From: Pseudomonas sp. P8_229
Lineage (GTDB): Bacteria; Pseudomonadota; Gammaproteobacteria; Pseudomonadales; Pseudomonadaceae
Direction of reading: 5' to 3'
Assembly: GCF_034008635.1 (NCBI RefSeq)
Contig: NZ_CP125378.1
Location: 1,850,001 to 1,914,000, forward strand
Length of the DNA: 64,000 nucleotides
Positions 37,266 to 47,996 of this stretch are shown here, one piece after another (the stretch's first letter is position 1; each line of letters begins with the position of its first letter). The notes under the pieces were generated by a model. That model made no database searches and had not been told where the DNA came from. It saw only the letters and a list, made by a program, of their open reading frames with translations. The position numbers were made by a program, and so were the translations under genes.

Positions 37266-38057
37266 TTACAAGGTGAATTTTTCAACGTCGCCGGCAACCT
37301 GGTCCAGCAGGGGCAGGGTCTTGCGAAAGGACTCGGGATCGGCACTGGTCCAGAATCTGACCGGGCGGTTCGGCCCCTCGGCGAGCAGTTCGCGCTCGGC
37401 CAGCAGCCGATGCAGTTGTCGTGCTACGGCCGCGCCTGTGTCGATCAGGCTGATGCTCTCGGGGATCATCGTCTTGAGCATCGGCTTGAGAAACGGATAG
37501 TGGGTGCAGCCGAGGATGATCGTGTCGCAACCGTTGGCCAACAGCGGATCGACATAGTGCTTGAGCAATGCACGCAACTCGGTACTGTGCAGATCGCCGC
37601 TCTCAATCAGCTCAACCAGACCGGGGCACGGCTGGGTGATGACTTGAACATCGGTGGCGAAACGGTCGAGCAATGCGGCGAACTTGGCGCTCTGCAACGT
37701 GCCGGTGGTGGCGAGTACGCCGACCACACCGCTACGGGTCGCGGCAGCGGCGGGTTTGACCGCCGGCTCCATGCCGACGATCGGCCATTGAGGAAAGTCC
37801 CGGCGCAGATCGGCAACCGCAGCCACCGTGGCGGTATTGCAGGCGATCACCAGGGCCTTGGCGCCCTGCTCACGGAAAAAACCGGCCATCACACTGCAGC
37901 GCTGGCGAATGAATTCCGGGGTTTTCTCACCGTAGGGAATGTGTCCGCAATCGGCGAAATACAGCAGTGACTCATGGGGTAGCAAACGCTGGATCTCGGC
38001 CAATACCGACAAGCCGCCGACGCCGGAGTCGAACACCGCGATCGGTGCCTCACGCAT
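37266..38057 (-). CDS. murI: Glutamate racemase
   Basis: 263 residues from ATG 38057. It makes D-glutamate for peptidoglycan. The two catalytic cysteines appear in [11 protein letters not shown] near residue 74 and [12 protein letters not shown] near residue 185. The N-terminal [20 protein letters not shown] is standard. Its start overlaps the moeB stop by eight bases, so it closes the hemA-prfA-prmC-moeB-murI operon. Confidence 0.96.
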   Translation of the reverse strand: MREAPIAVFDSGVGGLSVLAEIQRLLPHESLLYFADCGHIPYGEKTPEFIRQRCSVMAGFFREQGAKALVIACNTATVAAVADLRRDFPQWPIVGMEPAVKPAAAATRSGVVGVLATTGTLQSAKFAALLDRFATDVQVITQPCPGLVELIESGDLHSTELRALLKHYVDPLLANGCDTIILGCTHYPFLKPMLKTMIPESISLIDTGAAVARQLHRLLAERELLAEGPNRPVRFWTSADPESFRKTLPLLDQVAGDVEKFTL

Positions 38058-38805
38058 GCTGCGAACCACAGACGCTGCAACCCGGGTCACGCTTGACCCG
38101 CAGTTCACGGAAGCGCGAACCCAAAGCATCGATCAACAGCAAGCGGCCCACCAGTGGCTCGCCGAAACCGACCAGCACTTTCAACGCCTCAAGCGCTTGA
38201 AGACTGCCAACCAGACCCACCAGCGGCCCGACCACACCGGCTTCGCTGCAGGTCAGCTCGGCCTCGCTGCCGTGCCCGTACAGGCAGTGGTAGCACGGAC
38301 TTTCCGGGCGGCGCGGGTCGAACACCGACAACTGCCCTTCCAGGCGAATCGCCGCGCCGCTGACCAGCGGTTTGCGCGCAGCCACGCAGGCGGCATTGAC
38401 CGCTTCGCGGGTAGAGAAATTGTCGGAGCAGTCGAGCACCAGGTCCACCGCGGCCACGGCGGCGGCCAGCGTGTCTTCGTCCAGCGCCTGACGATGGGCA
38501 ACCAGTTGAATCTCGGGATTGATCGCGCCCAGGCGCTTGAGCGCCGAGTCGACCTTGCTCATGCCGACGCTGTCGGTGTCATGGATGATCTGGCGTTGCA
38601 GGTTGGTCAGGTCGACCGTGTCGAAATCCGCCAGATGCAGCTCACCGACCCCCGCCGCCGCCAGATACAACGCGACCGGCGCGCCGAGACCGCCGAGGCC
38701 GACGATCAGCACGCGGCTGTCCTTGAGCTTCAGTTGCCCATCGATATCGATGTGTTGCAGCAGAATCTGCCGGCTGTAGCGCAGCAATTCCTGATCATTC
38801 AGCAC
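38050..38805 (-). CDS. moeB: Molybdopterin-synthase adenylyltransferase
   Basis: 251 residues. It adenylates the C-terminus of the MoaD sulfur carrier in molybdopterin synthesis. The ATP motif [20 protein letters not shown] is near residue 33, the catalytic-arginine loop follows ([11 protein letters not shown]), and zinc-binding cysteine pairs are in CYHCLYG and at the end (CSVCGSQHA). A ThiF-type role in thiamine is the alternative. It overlaps prmC by seven bases and murI by eight. Confidence 0.9.
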   Translation of the reverse strand: MLNDQELLRYSRQILLQHIDIDGQLKLKDSRVLIVGLGGLGAPVALYLAAAGVGELHLADFDTVDLTNLQRQIIHDTDSVGMSKVDSALKRLGAINPEIQLVAHRQALDEDTLAAAVAAVDLVLDCSDNFSTREAVNAACVAARKPLVSGAAIRLEGQLSVFDPRRPESPCYHCLYGHGSEAELTCSEAGVVGPLVGLVGSLQALEALKVLVGFGEPLVGRLLLIDALGSRFRELRVKRDPGCSVCGSQHA

Positions 38806-39629
38806 GGCAGGCGCCCCAGGCTGATCCGTTGATGGCCGCCCAGATCGGTGCGGCTGTGGACTTCTTCGAAACCGCTGGTCAACAACAGATCACGCACGGC
38901 CTCGGCTTGATCATAGCCGTGTTCGAGCATCAGCCAGCCACCGGCTTCAAGATGATCCGGAGCCTGGGCGACGATCAGGCGCAGATCGTCGAGCCCGTCG
39001 ATACCGGCCACCAGCGCACTGGCTGGTTCGAAGCGCACGTCGCCCTCGACCAGATGTGGGTCGGCGGCGGCAATGTAAGGCGGGTTGCTGATGATCAGAT
39101 TGAAGCGCTGGCCTTCGAGGGCGCTGAACCAGTGGCTGCTCAGCACCGTGGCGTTGCTCAGGTTCAAGCGCTGGCGATTGCGTTCGGCCAGGGCCACGGC
39201 TTCCAGCACGCGATCAACCGCGGTGACCTTCCACGCCGGGCGCTCGCTGGCCAGGGCCAGGGCAATCGCACCGCTGCCGGTACCCAGATCGAGAACTTTC
39301 GCCGGATTTGCTGCCAGCAGCTCCAGCGCGGCCTCTACCAGTAATTCGGTGTCCGGACGCGGAATCAACGTGTGCGGCGCCACTTCCAGATCCAGCTTCC
39401 AGAAGCCCTGCTGACCGAGAATGTAGGCCACCGGCTCACCGCTGCGACGCCGTTGCAGGTACTCGGTAAAAATCAGCACCGCTTCGCTGGGCACGATGCG
39501 CTCGGGCCAGGTGTGCAGGAAGCTGCGCGGTTTGCCCAGTGCCGCCGCGAGGAGTAATTCGACATCCAGACGCGCCGTGGGCGAATCCGGCAGTTCGGCA
39601 GCGCGTAACAGACTGGCAATGATGGTCAT
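38799..39629 (-). CDS. prmC: Release-factor glutamine methyltransferase
   Basis: 276 residues. PrmC methylates the glutamine of the GGQ motif in peptide-release factors. The SAM motif VLDLGTGSGAIALALASERP is near residue 113, and the catalytic NPPYI is in NLIISNPPYIAAADPHL. It starts directly after the prfA stop, so enzyme and substrate are co-expressed, the usual arrangement. Confidence 0.96.
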   Translation of the reverse strand: MTIIASLLRAAELPDSPTARLDVELLLAAALGKPRSFLHTWPERIVPSEAVLIFTEYLQRRRSGEPVAYILGQQGFWKLDLEVAPHTLIPRPDTELLVEAALELLAANPAKVLDLGTGSGAIALALASERPAWKVTAVDRVLEAVALAERNRQRLNLSNATVLSSHWFSALEGQRFNLIISNPPYIAAADPHLVEGDVRFEPASALVAGIDGLDDLRLIVAQAPDHLEAGGWLMLEHGYDQAEAVRDLLLTSGFEEVHSRTDLGGHQRISLGRLPC

Positions 39630-40712
39630 TTATTCACCTATCGCTGCAAGTTGGTCAGCCTGGTATTCGGCCAGCAAAGGCTCGATCACCGCTTCAACGC
39701 CACCGGCGAGAATTTCATCAAGGGAGTACAGGGTCAGGTTGACGCGGTGGTCAGTGACCCGGCCCTGGGCAAAGTTGTAAGTGCGGATACGCTCGGAGCG
39801 ATCACCGGAGCCGACCAGCAGCTTGCGTTCACTGGCAATGGCATTGGCCGCTGCGGCGGTCTGCTGATCGTTGAGCTTGGCCGACAACCAGGCCATCGCC
39901 CGCGCCCGGTTCTTGTGCTGGGAACGCTCTTCCTGACACTCGACGACGGTGCCGGTCGGTATGTGCGTGATGCGGATCGCCGAGTCGGTGGTGTTGACGT
40001 GCTGACCACCGGCCCCGGAGGAGCGGAACGTGTCGACACGCAGATCCGCCGGGTTGATCTCGATGGCTTCGCGCTCGTCGGGCTCGGGCAACACCGCCAC
40101 GGTGCAGGCCGAGGTGTGGATACGGCCCTGGGATTCGGTGGCGGGTACGCGCTGTACGCGGTGCGCGCCGGATTCGAATTTCAGCTTGCCGTAAACGTTG
40201 TCGCCTTCGATGCGGGCGATGACTTCTTTATAGCCGCCGTGTTCGCCTTCGTTTTCCGAGAGGATCTCGACACGCCATCCACGGCGCTCGGCGTAACGCG
40301 AGTACATGCGGAACAGGTCGCCGGAGAAGATCGCCGCCTCGTCGCCACCGGTGCCGGCGCGGATTTCGAGGAACACGTTACGACCGTCATTGGGATCCTT
40401 GGGCAGCAACATGCGTTGCAGGTCGCCTTCCAAAGTGATCAGCAATTCCTTGGCTTCACGGACTTCTTCCACGGCCATTTCACGCATGTCCGGGTCGCTG
40501 TCCTTGAGCAGCGCCTGCGCGCCCTCAAGATCGCTTTGTACGCCGAGCAGCTTTTTATAGGCGTGCACGACCGGCTCGAGTTCAGCGTATTCCTTGGAAT
40601 AGGCGCGGAATTTGGCCTGATCGGCAATGACTTCGCCGTCGCCGAGCAGCGCGGTCAGTTCCTCGAAACGGTCCTGGAGGATGTCCAGCTTGTTGAGCAG
40701 TGACGCTTTCAT
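39630..40712 (-). CDS. prfA: Peptide chain release factor 1
   Basis: 360 residues, exact family length. RF1 ends translation at UAA and UAG. The catalytic GGQ is in [19 protein letters not shown] near residue 235, the target of PrmC encoded next. The stop-codon-recognition region around residue 185-195 reads [17 protein letters not shown], containing the PxT motif of RF1 (PAT). The start overlaps the hemA stop by four bases. Confidence 0.97.
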   Translation of the reverse strand: MKASLLNKLDILQDRFEELTALLGDGEVIADQAKFRAYSKEYAELEPVVHAYKKLLGVQSDLEGAQALLKDSDPDMREMAVEEVREAKELLITLEGDLQRMLLPKDPNDGRNVFLEIRAGTGGDEAAIFSGDLFRMYSRYAERRGWRVEILSENEGEHGGYKEVIARIEGDNVYGKLKFESGAHRVQRVPATESQGRIHTSACTVAVLPEPDEREAIEINPADLRVDTFRSSGAGGQHVNTTDSAIRITHIPTGTVVECQEERSQHKNRARAMAWLSAKLNDQQTAAAANAIASERKLLVGSGDRSERIRTYNFAQGRVTDHRVNLTLYSLDEILAGGVEAVIEPLLAEYQADQLAAIGE

Positions 40713-41995
40713 TGCGGTTTTTTATCCGAAAAACTATCCGGTGAGCCCTCGAGGGCAAAGAGTTCCTGGGCCATGGCCAGCGCATCGAGGCGGCCTTCGG
40801 CAGAAAGCTTTTTCAATTGCACGCTGGGCGCATGCAACAGTTTATTGGTCAGGCCGCGGGCCAGTTGCCCGAGCACATCTTCGGCGTTGCCGCCGTTGGC
40901 CAGCAGACGCAGGGCCTTTTGCAGCTCTTCGTCGCGCAGGCGTTCGCTCTGTTGCCGGTAGGCCTTGAGCACATCGACCGCCGCCAGTTCGCGCAGGCGC
41001 ACCATGAAATCGTCGGCGCCAACCGAGACCATCTCTTCCGCCGCCTGTGCTGCGCCCTGCCGGCTCTTGAGGTTTTCGGCGACCACTTCGTGGAGATCGT
41101 CGACGCTGTAGAGGTAAACGTCGTCGAGTTCGCCGACTTCTGGCTCAATGTCTCGCGGTACGGCGATGTCGACCATGAAAATCGGTTTGTGCTTGCGCTG
41201 CTTCAGCGCACTTTCGACCGCGCCCTTGCCGAGGATCGGTAATTGGCTGGCGGTCGAGCTGATCACGATATCGCTGCGCACCAGCTCCGCCGGGATGTCC
41301 GAAAGCAGCACCGCATGCGCGCCGAACTGCTCGGCCAGCAGGCTGGCGCGTTCCAGCGTACGGTTGGCAACCACGATGCGCTTGACCCCGAGCTCGTGCA
41401 AATGACGGGCAACCAGGGTGATGGTCTCGCCGGCACCGATCAGCAGGGCCTGACTGCGTTGCAGATCGCTGAAAATCTGTTTGGCCAGGCTGACGGCGGC
41501 AAACGCCACGGACACCGGGTTTTCGCCGATGGCGGTGTCGGTGCGCACCTGCTTGGCAGCATTGAACGTCGCTTGAAACAGGCGTCCCAGCAGCGGGCCG
41601 ATAGTGCCGGCCTCGCGGGCCACGGCGTAGGCCGATTTCATCTGGCCGAGAATCTGCGGTTCGCCCAAGACCAGCGAGTCGAGCCCGGAGGCGACACGCA
41701 TCATGTGACGAACTGCCGCATCATCTTCGTGCACATAAGCACTCGCGCGCAGCTCATCGAGGCTTAAATGGTGATAATCGGCCAGCCAGCGCAGCACGAT
41801 ATCCGCCGACAACTGATCCTGCTCTATATAAAGCTCACTGCGATTGCAGGTGGAAAGGATCGCAGCTTCGCGGCTGTCGGTCAGTCGGCAGAGCTGCTGC
41901 AAGGCTTCCACCAGCTGCTCAGGGGTAAAGGCCACGCGCTCGCGGACGTCTACTGAAGCAGTCTTGTGGTTAATACCGAGTGCAAGGAAGGCCAT
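40709..41995 (-). CDS. hemA: Glutamyl-tRNA reductase
   Basis: 428 residues. It reduces Glu-tRNA(Glu) with NADPH to glutamate-1-semialdehyde, the first step of C5-pathway heme synthesis. The active-site cysteine is in [11 protein letters not shown] (about Cys50); [18 protein letters not shown] opens the protein, and [20 protein letters not shown] is the NADPH-binding motif. It heads the operon with prfA and prmC and is divergent from the TPR lipoprotein gene, with 182 bases between. Confidence 0.97.
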   Translation of the reverse strand: MAFLALGINHKTASVDVRERVAFTPEQLVEALQQLCRLTDSREAAILSTCNRSELYIEQDQLSADIVLRWLADYHHLSLDELRASAYVHEDDAAVRHMMRVASGLDSLVLGEPQILGQMKSAYAVAREAGTIGPLLGRLFQATFNAAKQVRTDTAIGENPVSVAFAAVSLAKQIFSDLQRSQALLIGAGETITLVARHLHELGVKRIVVANRTLERASLLAEQFGAHAVLLSDIPAELVRSDIVISSTASQLPILGKGAVESALKQRKHKPIFMVDIAVPRDIEPEVGELDDVYLYSVDDLHEVVAENLKSRQGAAQAAEEMVSVGADDFMVRLRELAAVDVLKAYRQQSERLRDEELQKALRLLANGGNAEDVLGQLARGLTNKLLHAPSVQLKKLSAEGRLDALAMAQELFALEGSPDSFSDKKPQ

Positions 41996-42177
41996 TCAAG
42001 GTCGCTGATGGTGACGTGAAGCCGGCAATTGTCCTACTTCGTCAGATCCAGAACAACTACCGCTGACTATTGTCCCAATTGTCGGCCACTATAAAGGTCA
42101 CATTCGAGACTCGGTTATGTTTGGCCGAAGGCTTGTGTCATGATGATCCGACCGCAGGTTAGTCGTCCTCTTCCTAT

Positions 42178-43902
42178 ATGAATAGATCTTCCGCGTTGCT
42201 CCTTGCTTTTGTCTTCCTCAGCGGCTGCCAGGCCTTGGCCCCCGTTTCGCCGGACGGTACCCCGCCGGTCGAAGACACCGCGTCCCCGCCTGAAAAACCC
42301 AAGGTTTACAGCTCGTTCAGCGAAGAAACCGTTTTCAGCCTGTTGAGCGCCGAACTCGCCGGCCAGCGCAATCGCTTCGACATTGCCCTGGACAACTACG
42401 TGACCCAGGCCATCAACACCCAGGACCCGGGGGTTTCCGAGCGCGCGTTCCGCATCGCCGAATACCTGGGCGCCGACCAGCCTGCGCTGGATACCGCGCT
42501 GATCTGGGCGAAAAACGCCCCGGACGACCTCGAAGCGCAACGCGCCGCCGCCGTGCAACTGGCGCGTGCCGGGCGTTATGACGACTCCATGGTTTATATG
42601 GAGAAAGTCCTGCAGGGCAAGGGGGACACCCATTTCGACTTCCTCGCGCTGTCGGCAGCCGACACCGACCAGGAAACCCGCAACGGTCTGATGAAAAGCT
42701 TTGACCGTCTGCTGCAGCGTCACCCGAAGAACAGCCAGCTGATTTTCGGCAAGGCCCTGCTCCTGCAACAGGATGGCGACAATAAAGCCGCACTGACCCT
42801 GCTCGAAGACAACCCGCCGGAAGAAGGCGAGATCGCCCCGATTCTGCTGCGTGCCCGTCTGCTGCAAACCATGAATCGTGGCGACGAAGCCCTGCCGTTG
42901 TTGCAGAAAAGCATCAAGAAATACCCGGACGACAAGCGCCTGCGCCTGACCTATGCGCGCACGCTGGTTGAACAGGACCGGATGGACGACGCCAAGGTCG
43001 AGTTTTCCACCCTGGTTCAGCAATACCCGGAAGACGATGAGCTACGCTACTCGCTGGCGCTGGTGTGCCTGGAAGCCAAGGCCTGGGACGAGGCCAAGGG
43101 CTACCTGGAAGACCTGATCGCCCGGGAAAGCCACGTTGATTCGGCGCATCTGAACCTCGGCCGCATCGCCGAAGAGCGCAACGACCCGCAGGGCGCGCTG
43201 ATCGAATACGCGCAGGTCGGCCCGGGCAATGACTATCTGCCGGCGCAACTACGTCAGGCCGATATCCTGATGAACAATGGCAAGACCGCCGAAGCACAAA
43301 GCAAACTGGCGGCCGAGCGCGATGCGCAACCGGATTACGCGATCCAGTTGTACCTGATCGAATCCGAAACCCTGTCGGCCAACAAACACGACGACAAGGC
43401 CTGGAAAGTACTGCAGCAAGCCCTGCTGCAATACCCGGATGACCTGAATCTGCTCTACACCCGGGCCATGCTCGCGGAAAAGCGCAATGACCTGGCCCAG
43501 ATGGAAAAAGACCTGCGCCTGATCATCAAGCGCGATCCGGACAACGCCATGGCGCTCAACGCGCTGGGTTACACGCTTTCTGATCGCACCACCCGCTACG
43601 CAGAAGCCAAAGACCTGATCGAACAGGCACACCGGATCAACCCGGAAGACCCTGCCGTGCTCGACAGTCTCGGCTGGGTGAACTTCCGCATGGGTAACCT
43701 GGACGACGCCGAGAAATATCTGCGTCAGGCGCTGGAGCGTTTCCCTGACCACGAAGTCGCCGCGCACCTGGGCGAAGTCCTGTGGACCAAGGGCAATCAG
43801 CGTGAAGCCAAGCAAATCTGGGGCAAGTTCCTCAAGGACCAGCCCGACAGCACCATCCTGCGCAGCACCATCAAGCGCCTGACCGGATCCGAGACTCTCT
43901 AA
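42178..43902 (+). CDS. TPR-repeat outer-membrane lipoprotein (PA4667-like)
   Basis: 574 residues. A short lipoprotein signal, MNRSSALLLAFVFLSGC, gives Cys17 as the lipidation site. Most of the protein is tandem tetratricopeptide helices from residue 60 to the end (for example FDIALDNYVTQAINTQDPGV and LLYTRAMLAEKRNDLAQMEK). Homologues sit upstream of lolB in Pseudomonas. A scaffolding role in envelope or lipoprotein handling is inferred only from this linkage. It is three bases ahead of lolB, so co-translated. Confidence 0.9.
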   Translation: MNRSSALLLAFVFLSGCQALAPVSPDGTPPVEDTASPPEKPKVYSSFSEETVFSLLSAELAGQRNRFDIALDNYVTQAINTQDPGVSERAFRIAEYLGADQPALDTALIWAKNAPDDLEAQRAAAVQLARAGRYDDSMVYMEKVLQGKGDTHFDFLALSAADTDQETRNGLMKSFDRLLQRHPKNSQLIFGKALLLQQDGDNKAALTLLEDNPPEEGEIAPILLRARLLQTMNRGDEALPLLQKSIKKYPDDKRLRLTYARTLVEQDRMDDAKVEFSTLVQQYPEDDELRYSLALVCLEAKAWDEAKGYLEDLIARESHVDSAHLNLGRIAEERNDPQGALIEYAQVGPGNDYLPAQLRQADILMNNGKTAEAQSKLAAERDAQPDYAIQLYLIESETLSANKHDDKAWKVLQQALLQYPDDLNLLYTRAMLAEKRNDLAQMEKDLRLIIKRDPDNAMALNALGYTLSDRTTRYAEAKDLIEQAHRINPEDPAVLDSLGWVNFRMGNLDDAEKYLRQALERFPDHEVAAHLGEVLWTKGNQREAKQIWGKFLKDQPDSTILRSTIKRLTGSETL

Positions 43903-43905
43903 CTC

Positions 43906-44523
43906 ATGTTTTTGCGCCACGTTATTGTTTTCAGCTTCATCGCCCTGCTCGCCGGTTGCGCGGGCTTCGGCGCTCGCGAATCGGTCGAGGGCCACGGCAG
44001 TCCGGCTCAATGGGCCGCGAACAAACAACAGCTGACCGGCCTCGACGGCTGGCAGATCGACGGCAAGATCGGCATCCGCGCGCCGAAAGATTCCGGTAGC
44101 GGCACGCTGTTCTGGCTGCAGCGTCAGGACTATTACGACATTCGTCTGTCCGGCCCGCTGGGTCGTGGCGCGGCGCGACTGACCGGGCGTCCGGGCAAGG
44201 TCTCGCTGGAAGTCGCCAATCAGGGCCGCTATGACTCCGACTCACCGGAAGCGCTGCTCGAAGAGCAACTCGGCTGGAAACTGCCGGTATCGAATCTGGC
44301 CTGGTGGGTCCGTGGCCTGCCTGCGCCAAGCAGCAAAAGCCGCCTGACCCTCGATAACGACAGTCGCCTGGCCAATCTGGAACAGGATGGCTGGAAGGTC
44401 GAGTACCTCAGCTACGCCGAGCAAAACGGTTACTGGCTGCCCGAGCGGATCAAACTGCACGGCACCGACCTGGACGTGACGCTGGTGATCAAGACCTGGC
44501 AACCGCGCAAACTGGGGCAATAA
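43906..44523 (+). CDS. lolB: Outer-membrane lipoprotein receptor LolB
   Basis: 205 residues. LolB accepts lipoproteins from periplasmic LolA and inserts them in the outer membrane. The signal ends in LLAGC, with Cys18 lipidated. The mature domain has the LolB pattern ([18 protein letters not shown] and [20 protein letters not shown]) and the protruding loop region near [11 protein letters not shown]. It sits two bases before ispE, in the order TPR-lolB-ispE conserved in Pseudomonas. Confidence 0.94.
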   Translation: MFLRHVIVFSFIALLAGCAGFGARESVEGHGSPAQWAANKQQLTGLDGWQIDGKIGIRAPKDSGSGTLFWLQRQDYYDIRLSGPLGRGAARLTGRPGKVSLEVANQGRYDSDSPEALLEEQLGWKLPVSNLAWWVRGLPAPSSKSRLTLDNDSRLANLEQDGWKVEYLSYAEQNGYWLPERIKLHGTDLDVTLVIKTWQPRKLGQ

Positions 44524-44525
44524 GC

Positions 44526-45377
44526 ATGAGCGCTCCACGCCTGACGCTGCCGTCGCCAGCCAAGCTCAATCTGATGCTGCACATTCTCGGTCGCCGTGAA
44601 GATGGCTATCACGAATTGCAGACGTTGTTTCAGTTCGTCGATTACGGCGACGAAATCACGTTCGCCGTGCGCGATGACGGCGTGATTCAGCTGCACACCG
44701 AGTTCGCCGGTGTACCGCATGACAGCAATCTGATCGTGCGCGCGGCAAAAATACTCCAGGCACAATCCGGCTGCACCCTCGGCATCGACATCTGGATCGA
44801 CAAGGTTTTGCCCATGGGCGGCGGCATCGGTGGCGGCAGCTCCAACGCGGCCACCACCCTGCTCGGTCTCAATCACCTGTGGCAACTGGGCTGGGATGAA
44901 GATCGCCTGGCTGCACTGGGCCTGGCGCTGGGTGCCGACGTCCCGGTTTTCGTCCGTGGCCACGCGGCATTTGCCGAAGGCGTGGGCGAGAAACTGACCC
45001 CGGTCGACCCCGAAGAACCGTGGTATCTGGTGCTCGTACCGCAAGTCTCTGTAAGTACGGCAGAAATTTTTTCCGATCCTTTGTTGACACGTAACACGCC
45101 GCCCATTAAAGTGCGCCCCGTTCCCGAGGGAAACAGTCGAAATGACTGTTTGCCGGTGGTTGCAAGGCGTTATCCAGAGGTACGTAACGCATTGGATTTG
45201 TTAGGTAAATTTACCGAAGCAAAACTCACCGGAACTGGAAGTTGTGTGTTTGGGGGCTTCCCAAGCAAAGCTGAAGCTGATAAAGTCTCGGCCCTTCTGA
45301 CAGAGACCCTTACAGGGTTTGTAGCGAAAGGAAGCAACATTTCGATGTTGCACCGCAAGCTGCAAAGTCTGCTCTAA
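44526..45377 (+). CDS. ispE: 4-diphosphocytidyl-2-C-methyl-D-erythritol kinase
   Basis: 283 residues. A GHMP kinase of the MEP isoprenoid pathway that phosphorylates CDP-methylerythritol. [20 protein letters not shown] is the N-terminal signature, the ATP motif [20 protein letters not shown] is near residue 98, and the third GHMP motif, [11 protein letters not shown], is near 238. tRNA-Gln and prs follow. The 3' third is less GC-rich than the rest of the operon. Confidence 0.96.
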   Translation: MSAPRLTLPSPAKLNLMLHILGRREDGYHELQTLFQFVDYGDEITFAVRDDGVIQLHTEFAGVPHDSNLIVRAAKILQAQSGCTLGIDIWIDKVLPMGGGIGGGSSNAATTLLGLNHLWQLGWDEDRLAALGLALGADVPVFVRGHAAFAEGVGEKLTPVDPEEPWYLVLVPQVSVSTAEIFSDPLLTRNTPPIKVRPVPEGNSRNDCLPVVARRYPEVRNALDLLGKFTEAKLTGTGSCVFGGFPSKAEADKVSALLTETLTGFVAKGSNISMLHRKLQSLL

Positions 45378-45413
45378 AGGAACCAAGTGCTCGGCACTTG
45401 ATGCAACAGATAC

Positions 45414-45488
45414 AGGGGCGTCGCCAAGCGGTAAGGCAGCAGGTTTTGATCCTGCCATGCGTTGGTTCGAATCCAGCCGCCCCTGCCA
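45414..45488 (+). tRNA. tRNA-Gln (anticodon TTG)
   Basis: 75 bases with a full cloverleaf. The acceptor pair is AGGGGCG/CGCCCCT, the anticodon loop TTTTGAT carries TTG, the T-arm is GGTTCGAATCC, and CCA is encoded. It lies between ispE and prs, its usual position in Pseudomonas. Confidence 0.96.
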
Positions 45489-45533
45489 TTTTCTATACTC
45501 ATCCAGGTTACCCTCAGCCTCTAGGTACTGCGC

Positions 45534-46475
45534 GTGTCCAAGATGATGGTCTTTACGGGGAACGCTAACCCCGATCTGGCTCGGCGTGTTGTACGTCAGC
45601 TGCATATCCCTCTCGGTGACATCTCTGTCGGTAAGTTCTCCGACGGCGAAATTACTGCCGAGATCAATGAAAACGTTCGCGGTAAAGACGTTTTCATTAT
45701 TCAGCCGACTTGCGCTCCGACCAACGATAACCTGATGGAACTGGTAGTGATGGCTGATGCCTTCCGCCGCTCCTCGGCTACTCGTATCACTGCTGTTATT
45801 CCTTATTTTGGTTATGCCCGTCAGGATCGCCGTCCGCGTTCCGCACGTGTGGCTATCAGCGCGAAAGTCGTCGCTGACATGCTTACCGTAGTCGGCATCG
45901 ACCGTGTTCTCACGGTTGATCTGCATGCTGACCAGATTCAGGGCTTCTTCGATATTCCGGTAGATAACATCTACGGCTCCCCGGTTCTGGTGGATGACAT
46001 TGAAGATCAGCGCTTCGAAAACCTGATGATCGTGTCCCCGGACATTGGTGGCGTCGTGCGTGCACGGGCCGTTGCCAAATCCCTGGGCGTGGATCTCGGG
46101 ATCATCGACAAACGCCGTGAGAAAGCCAATCACTCTGAAGTGATGCATATCATCGGTGATGTCGAAGGGCGTACCTGCATTCTGGTCGATGACATGGTCG
46201 ATACCGCCGGCACTCTGTGCCACGCGGCCAAGGCCCTGAAAGAGCATGGCGCAGCCAAGGTCTTTGCCTACTGCACACACCCTGTGCTGTCGGGTCGGGC
46301 CATCGAGAATATCGAAAATTCCGTGCTGGACGAGCTGGTGGTGACCAACACCATCCCGCTGTCCGCTGCAGCACAAGCCTGTGCACGTATCCGTCAACTG
46401 GATATCGCACCGGTTGTTGCCGAAGCGGTTCGCCGCATCAGCAATGAAGAATCGATCAGCGCGATGTTCCGTTAA
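45534..46475 (+). CDS. prs: Ribose-phosphate pyrophosphokinase
   Basis: 313 residues from a GTG at 45534, giving [20 protein letters not shown]. It makes PRPP from ribose-5-phosphate and ATP, the precursor also used by the hpt and upp products in this window. [20 protein letters not shown] is the ATP-binding flexible loop, and the PRPP-binding loop [17 protein letters not shown] is near residue 219. It has a strong terminator and lower GC at codon third positions than its neighbours, typical of a highly expressed gene. Confidence 0.97.
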   Translation: MSKMMVFTGNANPDLARRVVRQLHIPLGDISVGKFSDGEITAEINENVRGKDVFIIQPTCAPTNDNLMELVVMADAFRRSSATRITAVIPYFGYARQDRRPRSARVAISAKVVADMLTVVGIDRVLTVDLHADQIQGFFDIPVDNIYGSPVLVDDIEDQRFENLMIVSPDIGGVVRARAVAKSLGVDLGIIDKRREKANHSEVMHIIGDVEGRTCILVDDMVDTAGTLCHAAKALKEHGAAKVFAYCTHPVLSGRAIENIENSVLDELVVTNTIPLSAAAQACARIRQLDIAPVVAEAVRRISNEESISAMFR

Positions 46476-46510
46476 GGGCCCTGCCCTTCTCGAAATGTCT
46501 CGTTGACGAA

Positions 46511-46552
46511 AAGCGCCCCGCCCCGGCATTCCTGCCGGGGCGGGGCTTTTTT
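46511..46552 (+). terminator. Rho-independent terminator of prs
   Basis: GCCCCGCCCCGGCA pairs with TGCCGGGGCGGGGC around a TTCC loop, followed by a six-T run. rplY starts 65 bases later and so probably has its own promoter or leader. Confidence 0.92.
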
Positions 46553-46616
46553 GCCCATACCGTGTTTGGCGCTGGTCGCAAACGCCACCCGGTCATGGCT
46601 ATTTTGGAGATACAAA

Positions 46617-47219
46617 ATGAACGATTTTACTCTGAATGCTGAAGTGCGTTCCGACCTGGGGAAAGGTGCGAGCCGCCGCCTGCGTCGTATCGCCGCCCTG
46701 GTTCCAGCTGTTGTTTACGGTGGCGAAAAAGCCCCTGAATCCATCAGCATGCTGGCCAAGGAAGTTGCCAAACTGCTCGAAAACGAAGCGGCTTACAGCC
46801 ACATCATCGAGCTGAACGTTGGTGGCACCAAGCAAAACGTAATCATCAAAGCTCTGCAGCGTCACCCGGCCAAAGGCCACGTGATGCACGCTGACTTCGT
46901 ACGCGTTGTAGCTGGCCAGAAACTGACCGCTATCGTTCCTGTGCACTTCATCAACGAAGCTGCTCCAGTGAAGAAAGGCGGCGAGATTTCGCACGTTGTT
47001 GCTGAAATCGAAGTGACCTGCCTGCCGAAAGATCTGCCTGAGTTCATCGAAGTCGACCTGGCTAACGCTGAAATCGGTTCGATCATTCACCTGTCGGACC
47101 TCAAAGCTCCTAAAGGCGTTGAGTTCGTTGCTCTGGCACACGGCGATGACAAGGCTGTTGCCAACGTCCACGCTCCACGTGTTGCTCCAGAAGCTACCGA
47201 AGAAGGCGCAGCAGAGTAA
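46617..47219 (+). CDS. rplY: 50S ribosomal protein L25 (Ctc type)
   Basis: 200 residues from ATG 46617 (GGAGA upstream). The N-terminal ~95 residues are the 5S-rRNA-binding L25 domain ([36 protein letters not shown]), and the C-terminal half is the TL5/Ctc extension found in longer members. Codon use is that of a highly expressed gene. It is followed by a 170-base structured gap before pth. Confidence 0.96.
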   Translation: MNDFTLNAEVRSDLGKGASRRLRRIAALVPAVVYGGEKAPESISMLAKEVAKLLENEAAYSHIIELNVGGTKQNVIIKALQRHPAKGHVMHADFVRVVAGQKLTAIVPVHFINEAAPVKKGGEISHVVAEIEVTCLPKDLPEFIEVDLANAEIGSIIHLSDLKAPKGVEFVALAHGDDKAVANVHAPRVAPEATEEGAAE

Positions 47220-47244
47220 TTCACTCTGTAACGCCTGAGTGATC

Positions 47245-47363
47245 AGTAACATCGCGGACTGGAACGTAGCGAGAAAGCGGGCGAGAACGCGGAGTTTACA
47301 TTCATGGTAAATGAGCAATTTTCGTCCACTTTCGCCGCTTTCCCTGATCGCGGCGATGTTACT
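47245..47363 (+). other. Candidate structured RNA leader between rplY and pth
   Basis: Three nested helices can be drawn. The outer one is AGTAACATCGC (47245-47255) with GCGATGTTACT (47353-47363), eleven exact pairs. The middle one is AAAGCGG/CGA (47274-47284, one bulged G) with TCGCCGCTTT (47332-47341). The top one is TTTAC (47295-47299) with GTAAA (47307-47311). There is no reading frame and no terminal T run, so a leader or processing site is more likely than a terminator. Confidence 0.4.
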
Positions 47364-47389
47364 CACCACTCAAAGGAAGGGCCCCTATC

Positions 47390-47974
47390 GTGACTGCCAT
47401 CAAACTGATCGTTGGCCTGGGAAATCCAGGCGCCGAATACGACCAGACCCGGCATAACGCAGGGGCCCTTTTTGTTGAGCGCATCGCAGCCGCGCAAGGT
47501 GTCAACCTTGTGGCCGATCGCAAATATTTCGGCCTGACCGGACGCTATTCGCATCAGGGTCAGGATGTTCGTCTGCTGATTCCCACCACCTACATGAACC
47601 GCAGCGGCCAGGCCGTGGCGGCACTCGCCGGTTTCTTCCGCATCACGCCTGAAGAAATCCTCGTGGCGCATGACGAACTCGACTTGCCTCCGGGCGTTGC
47701 CAAGCTCAAGCAGGGCGGCGGCCATGGCGGTCACAACGGGTTGCGCGACATCATCGCGCAACTGGGTAATCAGAATACGTTCTACCGCCTGCGGCTTGGC
47801 ATCGGCCACCCGGGCGTCGCCAGTATGGTTTCAAATTTCGTCCTGGGTCGTGCGCCACGCGCCGAACAGGAAAAACTCGATGCCAGCATCGACTTTGCCC
47901 TCGGCGTGCTGCCGGATATCCTCGCCGGTGAATGGAACCGCGCGATGAAAAACCTGCACAGCCAGAAGGCCTGA
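47390..47974 (+). CDS. pth: Peptidyl-tRNA hydrolase
   Basis: 194 residues from a GTG at 47390 with AAGGAAGG upstream. It frees tRNA from prematurely released peptidyl-tRNA. The N-terminal [20 protein letters not shown] contains the catalytic histidine (about residue 22), and [13 protein letters not shown] is the second motif. ychF follows 22 bases downstream; the rplY-pth-ychF order is conserved. Confidence 0.97.
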   Translation: MTAIKLIVGLGNPGAEYDQTRHNAGALFVERIAAAQGVNLVADRKYFGLTGRYSHQGQDVRLLIPTTYMNRSGQAVAALAGFFRITPEEILVAHDELDLPPGVAKLKQGGGHGGHNGLRDIIAQLGNQNTFYRLRLGIGHPGVASMVSNFVLGRAPRAEQEKLDASIDFALGVLPDILAGEWNRAMKNLHSQKA

Positions 47975-47996
47975 CTCTACTCCGAGGGGACACACC

